DNA of 64,000 nt from Sphaerisporangium corydalis (lineage in GTDB: Bacteria; Actinomycetota; Actinomycetes; Streptosporangiales; Streptosporangiaceae), in the NCBI RefSeq assembly GCF_025506355.1, contig NZ_JANZYP010000058.1, forward strand, positions 1-64,000, written 5' to 3'. Of the stretch, positions 27,597 through 36,445 are shown piece by piece; within the stretch, counting starts at the first letter, position 1; each line of letters opens with the position of its first letter. A model generated the notes under the pieces. It ran no database searches and was not told the DNA's origin. It was given only the letters and a program-made list of their open reading frames with translations. The position numbers and the translations under genes were made by a program.

Positions 27597-27659
27597 ATGA
27601 CCCCCCGAAGCATCACCTGGCCTTCCCGAAGGGCGGCACCGGCCGTGAGACGACGATGA
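27597..27659 (+). CDS. 20-codon leader ORF translationally coupled to eboA
   Basis: A short frame encodes MTPRSITW followed by a basic, Arg/Ala-rich tail. It starts at an ATG preceded by GCAGGAG at a good spacing, whereas the eboA start has no clear ribosome binding site of its own. Its TGA (27657-27659) overlaps the ATG of eboA (27656) in an ATGA junction. The frame probably delivers ribosomes to eboA; the peptide itself may have no function. I know of no family for it. Confidence 0.5.
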   Translation: MTPRSITWPSRRAAPAVRRR

Positions 27660-28345
27660 CCTCGCCCAACCTGTCCGGAGTGGAACTGAGCGAGGACGGC
27701 GCGCGCTGGCTGGAGACCGCGACCCGGCGGATCCGCGAGGACGAGCGCGCCCTCGCGGCGCTGTTCCCCGCCGCCGGCCGGGCCTGCGGCCGGGGCCCCA
27801 TCCCGTCCCGCCCCGGCTGGACCGTCGACCAGGCCGTCCGGGCCGAGCTGCTCGCCGCCCTGCCCGGCAAGGGCGCCGCGCTCGGCGAGACCCTGTTCGA
27901 GCTGTACGCGCACGGGGACGCCGCAGAACGGCTCGCGGTCCTGAAGGCGCTGCCGCTGCTCGCCGGGGACGGCCGGCTCGGCGACGAGGGCCTGCCCATC
28001 GTCCGCGACGCGCTGCGCACCAACGACGCGCGCCTGGTCCAGGCCGCGCTCGGCGGCTACGGGGCCGACCACCTGTCCGATCACGCCTTCCGGCAGGCGG
28101 TGCTGAAGTGCGTGTTCATCGGCGTGCCGCTGGCCTCGGTGTCCGGCCTGGACCGGCGGGCCGACGAGGAGCTCGCCCGGATGATGGCCGACTTCGCCGA
28201 GGAACGCCTGCGCGCGGGCCGCGAGGTGCCGCCCGACACCTGGCCGCTGATGGAACGCCACCCCCACGTGCTCACCAAGGTTCACGCCCTGCGGTCCGCG
28301 AAGGCCTCCCCGCCCCCTGGGGACGGCCTGGACGGCCGGGCTTGA
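27656..28345 (+). CDS. eboA: EboA family metabolite-traffic protein
   Basis: A 229-residue protein of the EboA family: alpha-helical, with HEAT-like character and the conserved stretch VQAALGGYGADHLSDHAFRQAVLKCVFIGVPL. The family is the signature of the ebo cluster, which in Nostoc punctiforme is needed for a scytonemin precursor to reach the periplasm. No signal peptide or membrane span is visible, so it is probably cytoplasmic and may act as an adaptor. The ATG at 27656 overlaps the stop of a 20-codon leader frame, and I see no independent Shine-Dalgarno sequence. The TatD-like gene follows after 17 bp. The exact biochemical activity of EboA is unknown. Confidence 0.88.
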   Translation: MTSPNLSGVELSEDGARWLETATRRIREDERALAALFPAAGRACGRGPIPSRPGWTVDQAVRAELLAALPGKGAALGETLFELYAHGDAAERLAVLKALPLLAGDGRLGDEGLPIVRDALRTNDARLVQAALGGYGADHLSDHAFRQAVLKCVFIGVPLASVSGLDRRADEELARMMADFAEERLRAGREVPPDTWPLMERHPHVLTKVHALRSAKASPPPGDGLDGRA

Positions 28346-28362
28346 CGGAAAAAGGAACCATC

Positions 28363-29214
28363 ATGCGTATCTTCGACCCCCACATCCATATGACCTCCCG
28401 CACCACCGACGACTACGAGCGCATGTACGAGGCCGGGGTGCGCGCCGTCGTCGAGCCGGCCTTCTGGCTGGGCCAGCCCCGCACCTCCCCTGACACCTTC
28501 GCCGACTACTTCGACGGCCTCCTCGGCTGGGAGCCCTACCGCGCCGCGCAGTTCGGCATCACCCACCACTGCACGATCGCGCTGAACCCCAAAGAGGCCA
28601 ACGACCCGCGCCTGCGGCCCGTGCTCGACCTGCTCCCGCGCTACCTGGCCAAGGACGGGGTCGTCGCGGTCGGCGAGGTCGGCTACGACGACATGACCCC
28701 CGCCGAGGACGAGGTGCTGTCCCTGCAGCTCGGGCTGGCGGCCGAGCACGACCTGCCCGTACTGGTCCACACCCCGCACCGCGACAAGGCCGCCGGCACC
28801 CGGCGCACGCTCGACGTCGTGCGCGAGTCGGGCCTGCCGCCGGAGCGGGTGCTGGTCGACCACCTCAACGAGGTGACGGTCGCGATGGTCGCCGAGAGCG
28901 GCTGCTGGATGGGCTTTTCCGTATACCCCGACACCAAAATGGACGAGGAACGCATGATCACGATATTGAAGGAGCACGGCCTCGAGCGCGTGCTGGTCAA
29001 CTCGGCGGCCGACTGGGGGCGCAGCGACCCACTGAAGACCAGGAAGGTCGGTGACGCCATGCTGGCGTCCGGCTTCTCCGACGCCGACGTGGAGACCGTC
29101 CTTTGGGACAACCCGGTCGCGTTCTACGCCCAGAGCGGGCGCCTGGAACTGGCCGAGCCCACCGCCGGTGAGTCCTTCGCCGGCAACAGCGTCCGCCGGG
29201 GGGTGCCCGCGTGA
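28363..29214 (+). CDS. TatD family metal-dependent hydrolase (EboB-like)
   Basis: A 283-residue amidohydrolase-fold enzyme. It begins MRIFDPHIHM, the HxH metal-binding motif. It also has VAVGEVGYDD (bridging Glu), LPVLVHTPHRD and VDHLNEVT (metal-binding His residues) and LVNSAADWGRSD (catalytic Asp). In ebo clusters the TatD-like protein is EboB and sits next to EboA, as here. The ATG at 28363 is preceded by AAAGGAAC; an upstream extension to 28108 would overlap eboA and is not credible. The stop overlaps the GTG of the giant secreted protein gene. The substrate is unknown; it may hydrolyse an activated or protected form of the trafficked metabolite. Confidence 0.88.
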   Translation: MRIFDPHIHMTSRTTDDYERMYEAGVRAVVEPAFWLGQPRTSPDTFADYFDGLLGWEPYRAAQFGITHHCTIALNPKEANDPRLRPVLDLLPRYLAKDGVVAVGEVGYDDMTPAEDEVLSLQLGLAAEHDLPVLVHTPHRDKAAGTRRTLDVVRESGLPPERVLVDHLNEVTVAMVAESGCWMGFSVYPDTKMDEERMITILKEHGLERVLVNSAADWGRSDPLKTRKVGDAMLASGFSDADVETVLWDNPVAFYAQSGRLELAEPTAGESFAGNSVRRGVPA

Positions 29215-32200
29215 CCCGGCTCCGCACGGGCGGTCCGGCCAGGACCACCCGCCGTACGGGCGTGCTCGGGCGCTTCGGCGTCGCCGCGCTCGCCGGCGTC
29301 CTCGCCCTGTCGGCCGCCCTCACCGCGGCGGCCCCGGCGCAGGCCACCACGTCCCGCGCCGCCACGGCGTCCAGCACGACGGCGTCGAGCAAGACGACTT
29401 CGAGCACGGCGTCCAGCACCGTCAAGGCGTCGTCGAGCGCGGTGGCCTCCTCCGCGGCGACCGCGTCCAGCGACGCCGCCGACCCGCCGTTCTCCGCCCT
29501 GGTCTTCTCCAAGACCGCGGGCTTCCAGCACTCCTCGATCCCCAACGGCATCGCGGCGATCAAGCAGCTCGGGCAGGCGCACGGCTTCACCGTCGACGCG
29601 ACCGACGACGCGGGCGCCTTCACCGACGCCAACCTGGCCAAATACCAGGTGGTGATCTTCCTTTCCACCACCGGTGACGTGCTCACGGCCGACCAGCAGG
29701 GCGCCTTCGAGCGCTACATCAAGGCCGGCGGCGGGTACGCGGGCGTGCACTCGGCCGCCGACACCGAGTACGACTGGCCCTGGTACGGCAAGCTCGTCGG
29801 CGCCTACTTCAAGGAGCACCCGGCGCCGCAGCAGGCCGTCGTCAAGGTCGAGGACCCGGCCCACCCCTCCACCAAGGGCCTGCCGACCCGGTGGACCCGC
29901 ACCGACGAGTGGTACGACTACCGGACGAACCCGCGCGGCACCGTCCACGTGCTGACCTCGCTGGACGCCTCCTCCTACACCGGCTCCACCATGGGCGCCG
30001 ACCACCCGAACACCTGGTGCCAGAACTACGACGGCGGACGCTCGTGGTACACCGGCCTCGGGCACACCGAGGAGAGCTACACCGACCCGCAGTTCCTCGG
30101 CCTGCTGCTCGGCGGCATCCAGACCGCCGCGGGCGTGGTCGACGCCGACTGCTCGGCCAGCCTGGACGGCAGCTTCGAGAAGGTCACCCTGGACGACAAC
30201 ACGTCCAACCCGATGATGCTGGACGTCGCCGCCGACGGCAGCGTCTTCTACATCGACCGGCTCGGCGACGTCAAGGTGATCAAGCCGGACGGCGGCGGCC
30301 TGGTGACCGCGGCGCGCCTGCCCGTGTTCACCGCCAACGAGAGCGGCCTGCTCGGTCTCGCGCTCGACCCGGCGTACGCCACCAACCACTGGGTCTACCT
30401 GTACTACTCGCCCACCTCCAAGGTCGTCGACCGGCTCTCGCGGTTCACGGTGACCGACGGCACGACCATCGACCTGGCCAGCGAGAAGGTCCTGCTGGAG
30501 GTCCCGGTGCAGCGGGCCGAGTGCTGCCACCACGGCGGCGGCATGGTGTTCGACAAGGCCACCGGCGACCTGTGGCTCGCCAACGGCGACAACACCAACC
30601 CGTTCGACTCCGACGGGTACGCCCCCATCGACGAGCGGTCCGGCCGCTCCTCCTGGGACGCGCAGGGCACCGCGGCCAACACCAACGACCTGCGCGGCAA
30701 GGTCCTGCGGATCCACCCCGAGGCCGACGGCACCTACACCGTCCCGAGCGGCAACCTGTTCCCGCCCGGCACCGACAAGACCAAGCCCGAGATCTACGCC
30801 ATGGGCATGCGGAACCCGTTCCGCATCGGCATCGACCCCAAGACGCACAAACTGCTGGTGGCCAACTACGGGCCCGACGCGTCGACGGCGAACGCGGCCC
30901 GGGGGCCGGAGAACACCGTCGAGTGGGACATCCTCAACCAGCCCGGCTTCTACGGCTGGCCGTACTGCATCGGCGCCAACAAGCCCTATATCGACTTCGA
31001 CTTCGCCACCCGCACCTCGGGGGCGGCCTTCGACTGCGCGGCGCCGAAGAACGAATCGCCCAACAACACCGGCCTGACCGACCTGCCCGCGGCCAAGCCC
31101 GCGATGGTCTACTACCACTACTCCGCCGACCCGGCGTTCCCCGAGATCGGCGGCGGCGGCGCGCCGATGGCCGGCCCGGCCTACCGCTACGACCCGGCCC
31201 TGGTCTCCGATCGCAAGTGGCCGGCGTACTGGGACGGCAAGGCGATCTTCGGTGAGTGGAACCAGGACAACCTGTACTCCTTCCAGCTCAGCGAGGACGG
31301 CAGCCGGCTGACCGACATCAACCGGATGCTGCCCACCTTCGCCTTCAAAAAGCCGATGGACATGAAGTTCGGCCCCGACGGCGCCCTGTACCTCATCGAA
31401 TGGGGCTCGGGGTTCGGCGGGGACAACACCGACTCGGGCATCTACCGCATCGACTACGTGTCAGGCAACCGGGCGCCGATCGCCAAGGCGGCGGCCGACA
31501 AGACCTCGGGACCCGCGCCGCTGACCGTCGCGTTCGACAGCGCCGGCTCGCGCGACCCCGACGGCACCGCGATCACCCTGGCCTGGGACTTCGACGGCAA
31601 CGGCACCACCGACTCCACCGACGCCGCCCCGAGCCACACCTACCAGGAGAACGGCGACTTCAGCGCCACCCTCACCGTCACCGACGAGGGCGGCAAGACC
31701 GCGAGCGCGAGCATCCCGATCGTGGTCGGCAACAGCCTGCCGAAGGTGACGCTGCTGCCCCCGCCGGACGGCGGCTTCTTCGACTTCGGCGACCAGGTGA
31801 AGTTCACCGTCGAGGTCACCGACGCCGAGGACGGCACCGTCGACTGTGACGACGTGAAGGTGCAGGCGATCCTCGGCCACGACACCCACGGCCACCCGCT
31901 CGACCAGTACACCGGCTGCTCGGGCACCGTACAGACCACGCTGTCCTCCGGGCACAGCGACGGCGACAACGTCTTCTACGTCCTTGAGGCGACCTACACC
32001 GACAAGGGCGGCGCCGGCGGATCGAAGGCGCTGACCGGCCGCGACCAGGTCATCCTGCAGCCCAAGCACAAGCAGGCCGAGTTCTTCTCCACGACCGGCC
32101 GCGTCGCGGGCGCCACCGGCACCGGCGACCCCGGTGTCCGGGCCGAGACCGCGTCCGACCCCCAGGGCGGCTTCCAGGACATCGGCTTCATCGAGGACGG

Positions 32201-35195
32201 CGACTACTGGACCTTCGACCCCGCCAACCTGTCGGGCCTCACGGGCATCCGGTTCCGCGCCGCGTCCGCGTCCTCCGGCGGGACCATCGAGGTCCGCAGC
32301 GGCGCCGGGGACGGCCCGCTGGTCGGCAAGGCCGACGTGCCCGGCACCGGCGGCTGGCAGTCCTACCGCGACATCACGATGACGCTGACCGACCCGCCCA
32401 CCACCAGCGGGCCGCTGTTCTTCGTGGTGCGCAAGCCCGCGGGCAGCACCGACAACGGCTCCCTGGTCAACGTCAACTGGGTCGACTTCCTCGGCCAGGG
32501 CGTCACCGACAACCAGCGGCCCGACGTCACCCTCACCGCCGACCCGGCATCGGGCATCGCGCCGCTGTCGGTGAACTTCCACACCGAGGCGACCGACCCC
32601 GACGGCGACACCCCGCTGAAGTACGCCTGGGACTTCGGCGTGACCGGGGCCCCCAAGCCCACCACGGCCGACGCGACCTACGTCTACCAGTCGCCCGGCA
32701 CCTTCCAGGCGGCGGTGACCGTCACCGACGCCAAGGGCGCCGCGCGCACCGAGCACGTGGCGATCACCGTGGACAGCCCGAGCGCGGCGTGCCTCACCGG
32801 CAAGTCGGACGGGTTCGACGGCGCGCAACTGGACCACACCAAGTGGACGGTCATCCGGGAGAACCAGGACCTGCGGACCGCCGGCGGCAGCCTGCACATC
32901 CCGACCGCCGTCGCCGAGATCTACAGCGGCGACAACAGCACCCCGGTGCCGAACATCGTCGTCCAGCCCGCCCCCGCCGGGGCATGGCAGGCCACCGCCA
33001 AGGTGACGGTCGCGGCCCGCGACGCCTACCAGCAGGCCGGCCTGATCCTCTACGGCGACGACGACAACTACGCCAAGATGGTGATCCAGGGGCGCGGCAC
33101 CAACGACGCGGCCCAGCGCATCTTCCAGTTCGTCCGTGAAGAGGCGGGCACCCCCAACGAGGTGGCCGCGTCCAACACCGCCAACCTCGGGGCCGCCTTC
33201 CCCGACACCGCCTACGTGCGGCTGGCCAGCGACGGCACCCACGTCACCGCGGCGTACTCCGCCGACGGCGAGACGTGGACCGCCATGCCGCAGACCGACA
33301 AGCTGATCGCCGGGATCACCAACCCGAGGATCGGCCTGGTGTCGTTCGCCAGCACCGGTGACCGCAAGGTCATCGACGCGGCGTTCGACTGGTTCCAGCT
33401 CGTGCCCGACGACACCGCCGGCCCCTCGACCCCCGACGACGAGTTCGACGGCACCGCGCTCGACGCCTGCCGGTGGAACGCCGTGGTGCGCCCCGACCCC
33501 GCCGCCCTTCGGGTGACCGGGGGCAACCTGGAGATCGACACCAGCACGGGCGACATCTACGGGACCGGCGACTCCGGCCCGAAGAACTTCGTCCTGCAGA
33601 CCCCGCCCACCGGTGACTGGAGCATCGAGACCAAGGTCGACGGCAGCGCCTTCAACGAGGCCTACCAGCAGGGCGGCCTGATCGCCTACCTCGACGACGC
33701 CAACTACGTCAAGGTCGACTACGTCACCGACAACCAGGCCGGCGCGACGGTCACGCGCAGGCTCGAGTTCCGCAGCGAGATCGCCAACGCCGTGCAGGAC
33801 CCGCAGCCGCAGGTCGGCAACCTCACCCAGGGTGTGTGGTGGCTGCGCCTGACCAAGCAGGGCAACGCCTACCACGGCTTCTACTCCGCCGACGGCACCA
33901 CCTGGACCGAGATCGGCGCGACGACCGGGCTCGTCAACGCGGCCGTCAGTACCGCCAAGGCCGGCGTGTTCGCGTTCGGGGTCAACCAGGCGGCCGCCAA
34001 GACCGCCAAGTTCGACTACTTCCACGCCTCGTGGGGGCAGCCGGCCGACACCACGCCCCCGGTCGTGACCGCCACGACGGCGCCCGCCGCCGCCGACGGC
34101 GCCAACGGCTGGTTCGTGTCCAGCGTCTCGGTCACCGTGGCCGCGACCGACGCCGGGTCCGGCGTCGCCAAGACCGAGACCGGCCTCGACGGCGGCCCGC
34201 TCACCGCCTACACCGACCCGGTGAGCGTCACCGCCGACGGGAACCACACCGTGGCCTACCGGGTGACCGACGTCGCCGGGAACGTCACCGAGGGCACGGT
34301 GCCGGTGAAGAAGGACGCCACCGCGCCGCTGACCACCGCCCAGTTCGCCCCGGCGAACGACGACGGCTGGCACGGCGGCACCGTGCCGGTGACGCTGGCC
34401 GCCACCGACGCCACCTCCGGGGTGGCCGGCATCGAGTACGCCCTGGACGGCGCCGCGTGGAAGGCGTACACCGAACCGGTGAACATCACCGGGGACGGCA
34501 CGCACGAGCTGGCCTACCGCGCCAAGGACAAGGCCGGCAACACCGAGACCGAGAAGGCCGGCACCGTCAAGATCGACGGGACGAAGCCGACCGTGCTGAT
34601 CTCCGGCATCTCCGACGGGCTGATCTACGGTGACAGCCAGGACCTGCGCATCGGCTGGCAGGCCGTCGACAGCACCTCCGGAGTCAAGACGCTGTCGGGC
34701 AACCTGGACGGCGACCCGTACGCGACGGGCACCCTGCAGGCCCTGTACACGCTCGACCTCGGCATCCACCTGCTCACCGTCACCGCCGTGGACAAGGCGG
34801 GGAACCCGACCACCCAGCAGGTGACCTTCGGTGTCACCACCTCCACCCGCGACCTGGCCAACCTCGTCGACCGCTTCGCCGCGACCGGCAGGCTCAGCCA
34901 GGCGGGGGCCAACAAGCTGCAGGCCCAGCTCACCAAGGCGCGCAAGGCCGAGGCCAACGGCAACGACGCCAAGACCGTGAAGGAGCTGCAGAAGTTCCGC
35001 ACCCTGGCCACCGACGTGAAGATCGTGACGGTGGCCGAGGTCCGGGACGCCCTCGCCCGCGACACCGACGCGGTGATCGCGCGGCTGTCCGGTCCCGCGG
35101 CCGCCAGGGCGGTGCCGAAGCGCCTCGGCGCGGCGGAGATCGCGGCGGCCAGGAACCGGGCGGCCCACCCCCTCAACCGAGGAGTGGCACGGTGA
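29211..35195 (+). CDS. Giant secreted multidomain protein: ThuA, sugar dehydrogenase propeller, PKD, CBM6-like, LamG-like and Ig-like repeats
   Basis: A 1994-residue secreted protein. Order: signal peptide (about 1-45); Ser/Thr/Ala linker (46-92); ThuA domain (94-314, ALVFSKTAGFQHSSIPNG); sugar dehydrogenase propeller (320-750, with ECCHHGGGMVFD, NDLRGKVLRIHP, GMRNPFRIGID and GFYGWPYC); PKD (751-842); a two-cysteine spacer; CBM6-like module (952-1098); second PKD (1102-1190); two concanavalin-like/LamG modules (1192-1401 and 1404-1609); three Ig-like repeats (1615-1875); and a charged helical C-terminus (1877-1994) that may be a coiled coil. It starts at a GTG overlapping the stop of the TatD gene and ends at the GTG of eboE, so it is an integral part of the operon. 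It fuses in one chain the two activities that are separate genes at 19895 and 22835. No cell-wall sorting signal was seen. Confidence 0.9.
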   Translation: MTRLRTGGPARTTRRTGVLGRFGVAALAGVLALSAALTAAAPAQATTSRAATASSTTASSKTTSSTASSTVKASSSAVASSAATASSDAADPPFSALVFSKTAGFQHSSIPNGIAAIKQLGQAHGFTVDATDDAGAFTDANLAKYQVVIFLSTTGDVLTADQQGAFERYIKAGGGYAGVHSAADTEYDWPWYGKLVGAYFKEHPAPQQAVVKVEDPAHPSTKGLPTRWTRTDEWYDYRTNPRGTVHVLTSLDASSYTGSTMGADHPNTWCQNYDGGRSWYTGLGHTEESYTDPQFLGLLLGGIQTAAGVVDADCSASLDGSFEKVTLDDNTSNPMMLDVAADGSVFYIDRLGDVKVIKPDGGGLVTAARLPVFTANESGLLGLALDPAYATNHWVYLYYSPTSKVVDRLSRFTVTDGTTIDLASEKVLLEVPVQRAECCHHGGGMVFDKATGDLWLANGDNTNPFDSDGYAPIDERSGRSSWDAQGTAANTNDLRGKVLRIHPEADGTYTVPSGNLFPPGTDKTKPEIYAMGMRNPFRIGIDPKTHKLLVANYGPDASTANAARGPENTVEWDILNQPGFYGWPYCIGANKPYIDFDFATRTSGAAFDCAAPKNESPNNTGLTDLPAAKPAMVYYHYSADPAFPEIGGGGAPMAGPAYRYDPALVSDRKWPAYWDGKAIFGEWNQDNLYSFQLSEDGSRLTDINRMLPTFAFKKPMDMKFGPDGALYLIEWGSGFGGDNTDSGIYRIDYVSGNRAPIAKAAADKTSGPAPLTVAFDSAGSRDPDGTAITLAWDFDGNGTTDSTDAAPSHTYQENGDFSATLTVTDEGGKTASASIPIVVGNSLPKVTLLPPPDGGFFDFGDQVKFTVEVTDAEDGTVDCDDVKVQAILGHDTHGHPLDQYTGCSGTVQTTLSSGHSDGDNVFYVLEATYTDKGGAGGSKALTGRDQVILQPKHKQAEFFSTTGRVAGATGTGDPGVRAETASDPQGGFQDIGFIEDGDYWTFDPANLSGLTGIRFRAASASSGGTIEVRSGAGDGPLVGKADVPGTGGWQSYRDITMTLTDPPTTSGPLFFVVRKPAGSTDNGSLVNVNWVDFLGQGVTDNQRPDVTLTADPASGIAPLSVNFHTEATDPDGDTPLKYAWDFGVTGAPKPTTADATYVYQSPGTFQAAVTVTDAKGAARTEHVAITVDSPSAACLTGKSDGFDGAQLDHTKWTVIRENQDLRTAGGSLHIPTAVAEIYSGDNSTPVPNIVVQPAPAGAWQATAKVTVAARDAYQQAGLILYGDDDNYAKMVIQGRGTNDAAQRIFQFVREEAGTPNEVAASNTANLGAAFPDTAYVRLASDGTHVTAAYSADGETWTAMPQTDKLIAGITNPRIGLVSFASTGDRKVIDAAFDWFQLVPDDTAGPSTPDDEFDGTALDACRWNAVVRPDPAALRVTGGNLEIDTSTGDIYGTGDSGPKNFVLQTPPTGDWSIETKVDGSAFNEAYQQGGLIAYLDDANYVKVDYVTDNQAGATVTRRLEFRSEIANAVQDPQPQVGNLTQGVWWLRLTKQGNAYHGFYSADGTTWTEIGATTGLVNAAVSTAKAGVFAFGVNQAAAKTAKFDYFHASWGQPADTTPPVVTATTAPAAADGANGWFVSSVSVTVAATDAGSGVAKTETGLDGGPLTAYTDPVSVTADGNHTVAYRVTDVAGNVTEGTVPVKKDATAPLTTAQFAPANDDGWHGGTVPVTLAATDATSGVAGIEYALDGAAWKAYTEPVNITGDGTHELAYRAKDKAGNTETEKAGTVKIDGTKPTVLISGISDGLIYGDSQDLRIGWQAVDSTSGVKTLSGNLDGDPYATGTLQALYTLDLGIHLLTVTAVDKAGNPTTQQVTFGVTTSTRDLANLVDRFAATGRLSQAGANKLQAQLTKARKAEANGNDAKTVKELQKFRTLATDVKIVTVAEVRDALARDTDAVIARLSGPAAARAVPKRLGAAEIAAARNRAAHPLNRGVAR

Positions 35196-36445
35196 GATTC
35201 CGCCATCCGGACGGAACCGCCGTCCACGTGGCCTACTGCACCAACGTCCACCCGGCCGAGGACCTGGCCGGGGTGCTCGGCCAGCTCCGCCGCTACGCGG
35301 GCCCCGTCCGTGAGCGGCTGGGCGTCCCGAGGCTCGGGCTCGGGCTGTGGCTGTCGCGGCCGGTCTGCGACACGCTGACCGCCGACCCCGGTGAGGTCGC
35401 TCGGCTCCGTGACGAGCTCGCCGCGCACGGGCTGGAGGTCGTGACCCTCAACGGGTTCCCCTACCAGGGGTTCCACGACTACGAAGGGGAGAGCGAGGCC
35501 GGGGCGGCCGTTCCCGGGTCGCCCAAGCTGCGGGTCTACCACCCCGACTGGACCACGCGTGAGCGGCTTTCCTACACGCTGGACCTGGCACGGGTCCTCG
35601 CCGGGCTGCTCCCCGACGACGTCACGTCGGGGAGCGTCTCGACCCTCCCGCTGGCCTGGCGCACCCCGTGGACGCCCGAGCGGTCCGCCGCGGCGGCGGC
35701 GACCCTCGGCCTGCTCGCCGAAGGGCTCGCCGAGGTGGCCGCCACCACCGGCCGTACCATCAGGGTCGGCTTCGAACCCGAACCCGGCTGCGTGGTGGAG
35801 AACACCACGCAGGCGGCGCACCACCTGGGCGGCGTCGACCACGACTACCTCGGAGTGTGCCTGGACGCCTGCCACCTGGCCGTCCAGTTCGAGGAACCCG
35901 GCGAGGCGGTGGCCCGGCTCGCCGCGGCGGGACTGCCGGTGGTCAAACTCCAGGCGTCGTGCGCCCTCCAGGCCGACCGTCCCGCCGAGGCGGCCACCAG
36001 GGAGGCGCTCGCGGCGTTCGCCGAGCCGCGCTTCATCCACCAGACCCGCGAACGCGGCACCGCCGGGGGCGACCCCCGCGGTGCCGCCGGGGGGGGTTGC
36101 GGGGATAAGGGTGCACCGCTGGCGGTGGACGCCCACGGAGAGGCGCTGGGGGGGTCCCTGCCCGGGGACGCCCCCTGGCGGGTCCACTTCCATGTGCCGC
36201 TGCACGCGCCCCCGGCCCCGCCGCTCACCTCCACCCAGGGCGTGCTCGGCGAGACCCTGCGCGTCCTGCTCGCCGGGCCCGCGGCGCTGACCCGCCACGT
36301 CGAGGTGGAGACCTACACCTGGGAGGCGCTGCCACCCGACCGCCGCCCGCGGACCGAGGAGGCGCTGGTCGAGGGCATCGCGCTCGAACTCGCGTGGATC
36401 CGCGACCGCCTCGTCGACCTCGGGCTGAAAGAGGAGACCCCATGA
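35192..36445 (+). CDS. eboE: EboE family metabolite-traffic protein (xylose isomerase-like)
   Basis: A 417-residue protein of the EboE family, related to xylose-isomerase-like TIM barrels. Typical segments are VAYCTNVHPAEDL, LEVVTLNGFPYQGFH, RIRVGFEPEPGCVVE-like (TIRVGFEPEPGCVVENT), YLGVCLDACHLAVQFE, FHVPLH and HVEVETYTWEALP. Together these contain the conserved acidic and His metal ligands. A Gly-rich, low-conservation loop (about 290-315) looks like an insertion. Translation starts at a GTG overlapping the stop of the giant secreted protein, and the stop overlaps the ATG of the phosphodiesterase gene. EboE is one of the genes that define the ebo cluster. Its enzymatic activity has not been established, though isomerisation of a sugar-like metabolite fits the fold. 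Confidence 0.9.
   Translation: MRFRHPDGTAVHVAYCTNVHPAEDLAGVLGQLRRYAGPVRERLGVPRLGLGLWLSRPVCDTLTADPGEVARLRDELAAHGLEVVTLNGFPYQGFHDYEGESEAGAAVPGSPKLRVYHPDWTTRERLSYTLDLARVLAGLLPDDVTSGSVSTLPLAWRTPWTPERSAAAAATLGLLAEGLAEVAATTGRTIRVGFEPEPGCVVENTTQAAHHLGGVDHDYLGVCLDACHLAVQFEEPGEAVARLAAAGLPVVKLQASCALQADRPAEAATREALAAFAEPRFIHQTRERGTAGGDPRGAAGGGCGDKGAPLAVDAHGEALGGSLPGDAPWRVHFHVPLHAPPAPPLTSTQGVLGETLRVLLAGPAALTRHVEVETYTWEALPPDRRPRTEEALVEGIALELAWIRDRLVDLGLKEETP

Noticed and set aside
31461-35168. 1235-codon open frame antisense to the giant secreted protein
   Set aside because: Composition is that of a shadow frame, and the opposite strand encodes clear PKD, LamG and Ig-like domains.
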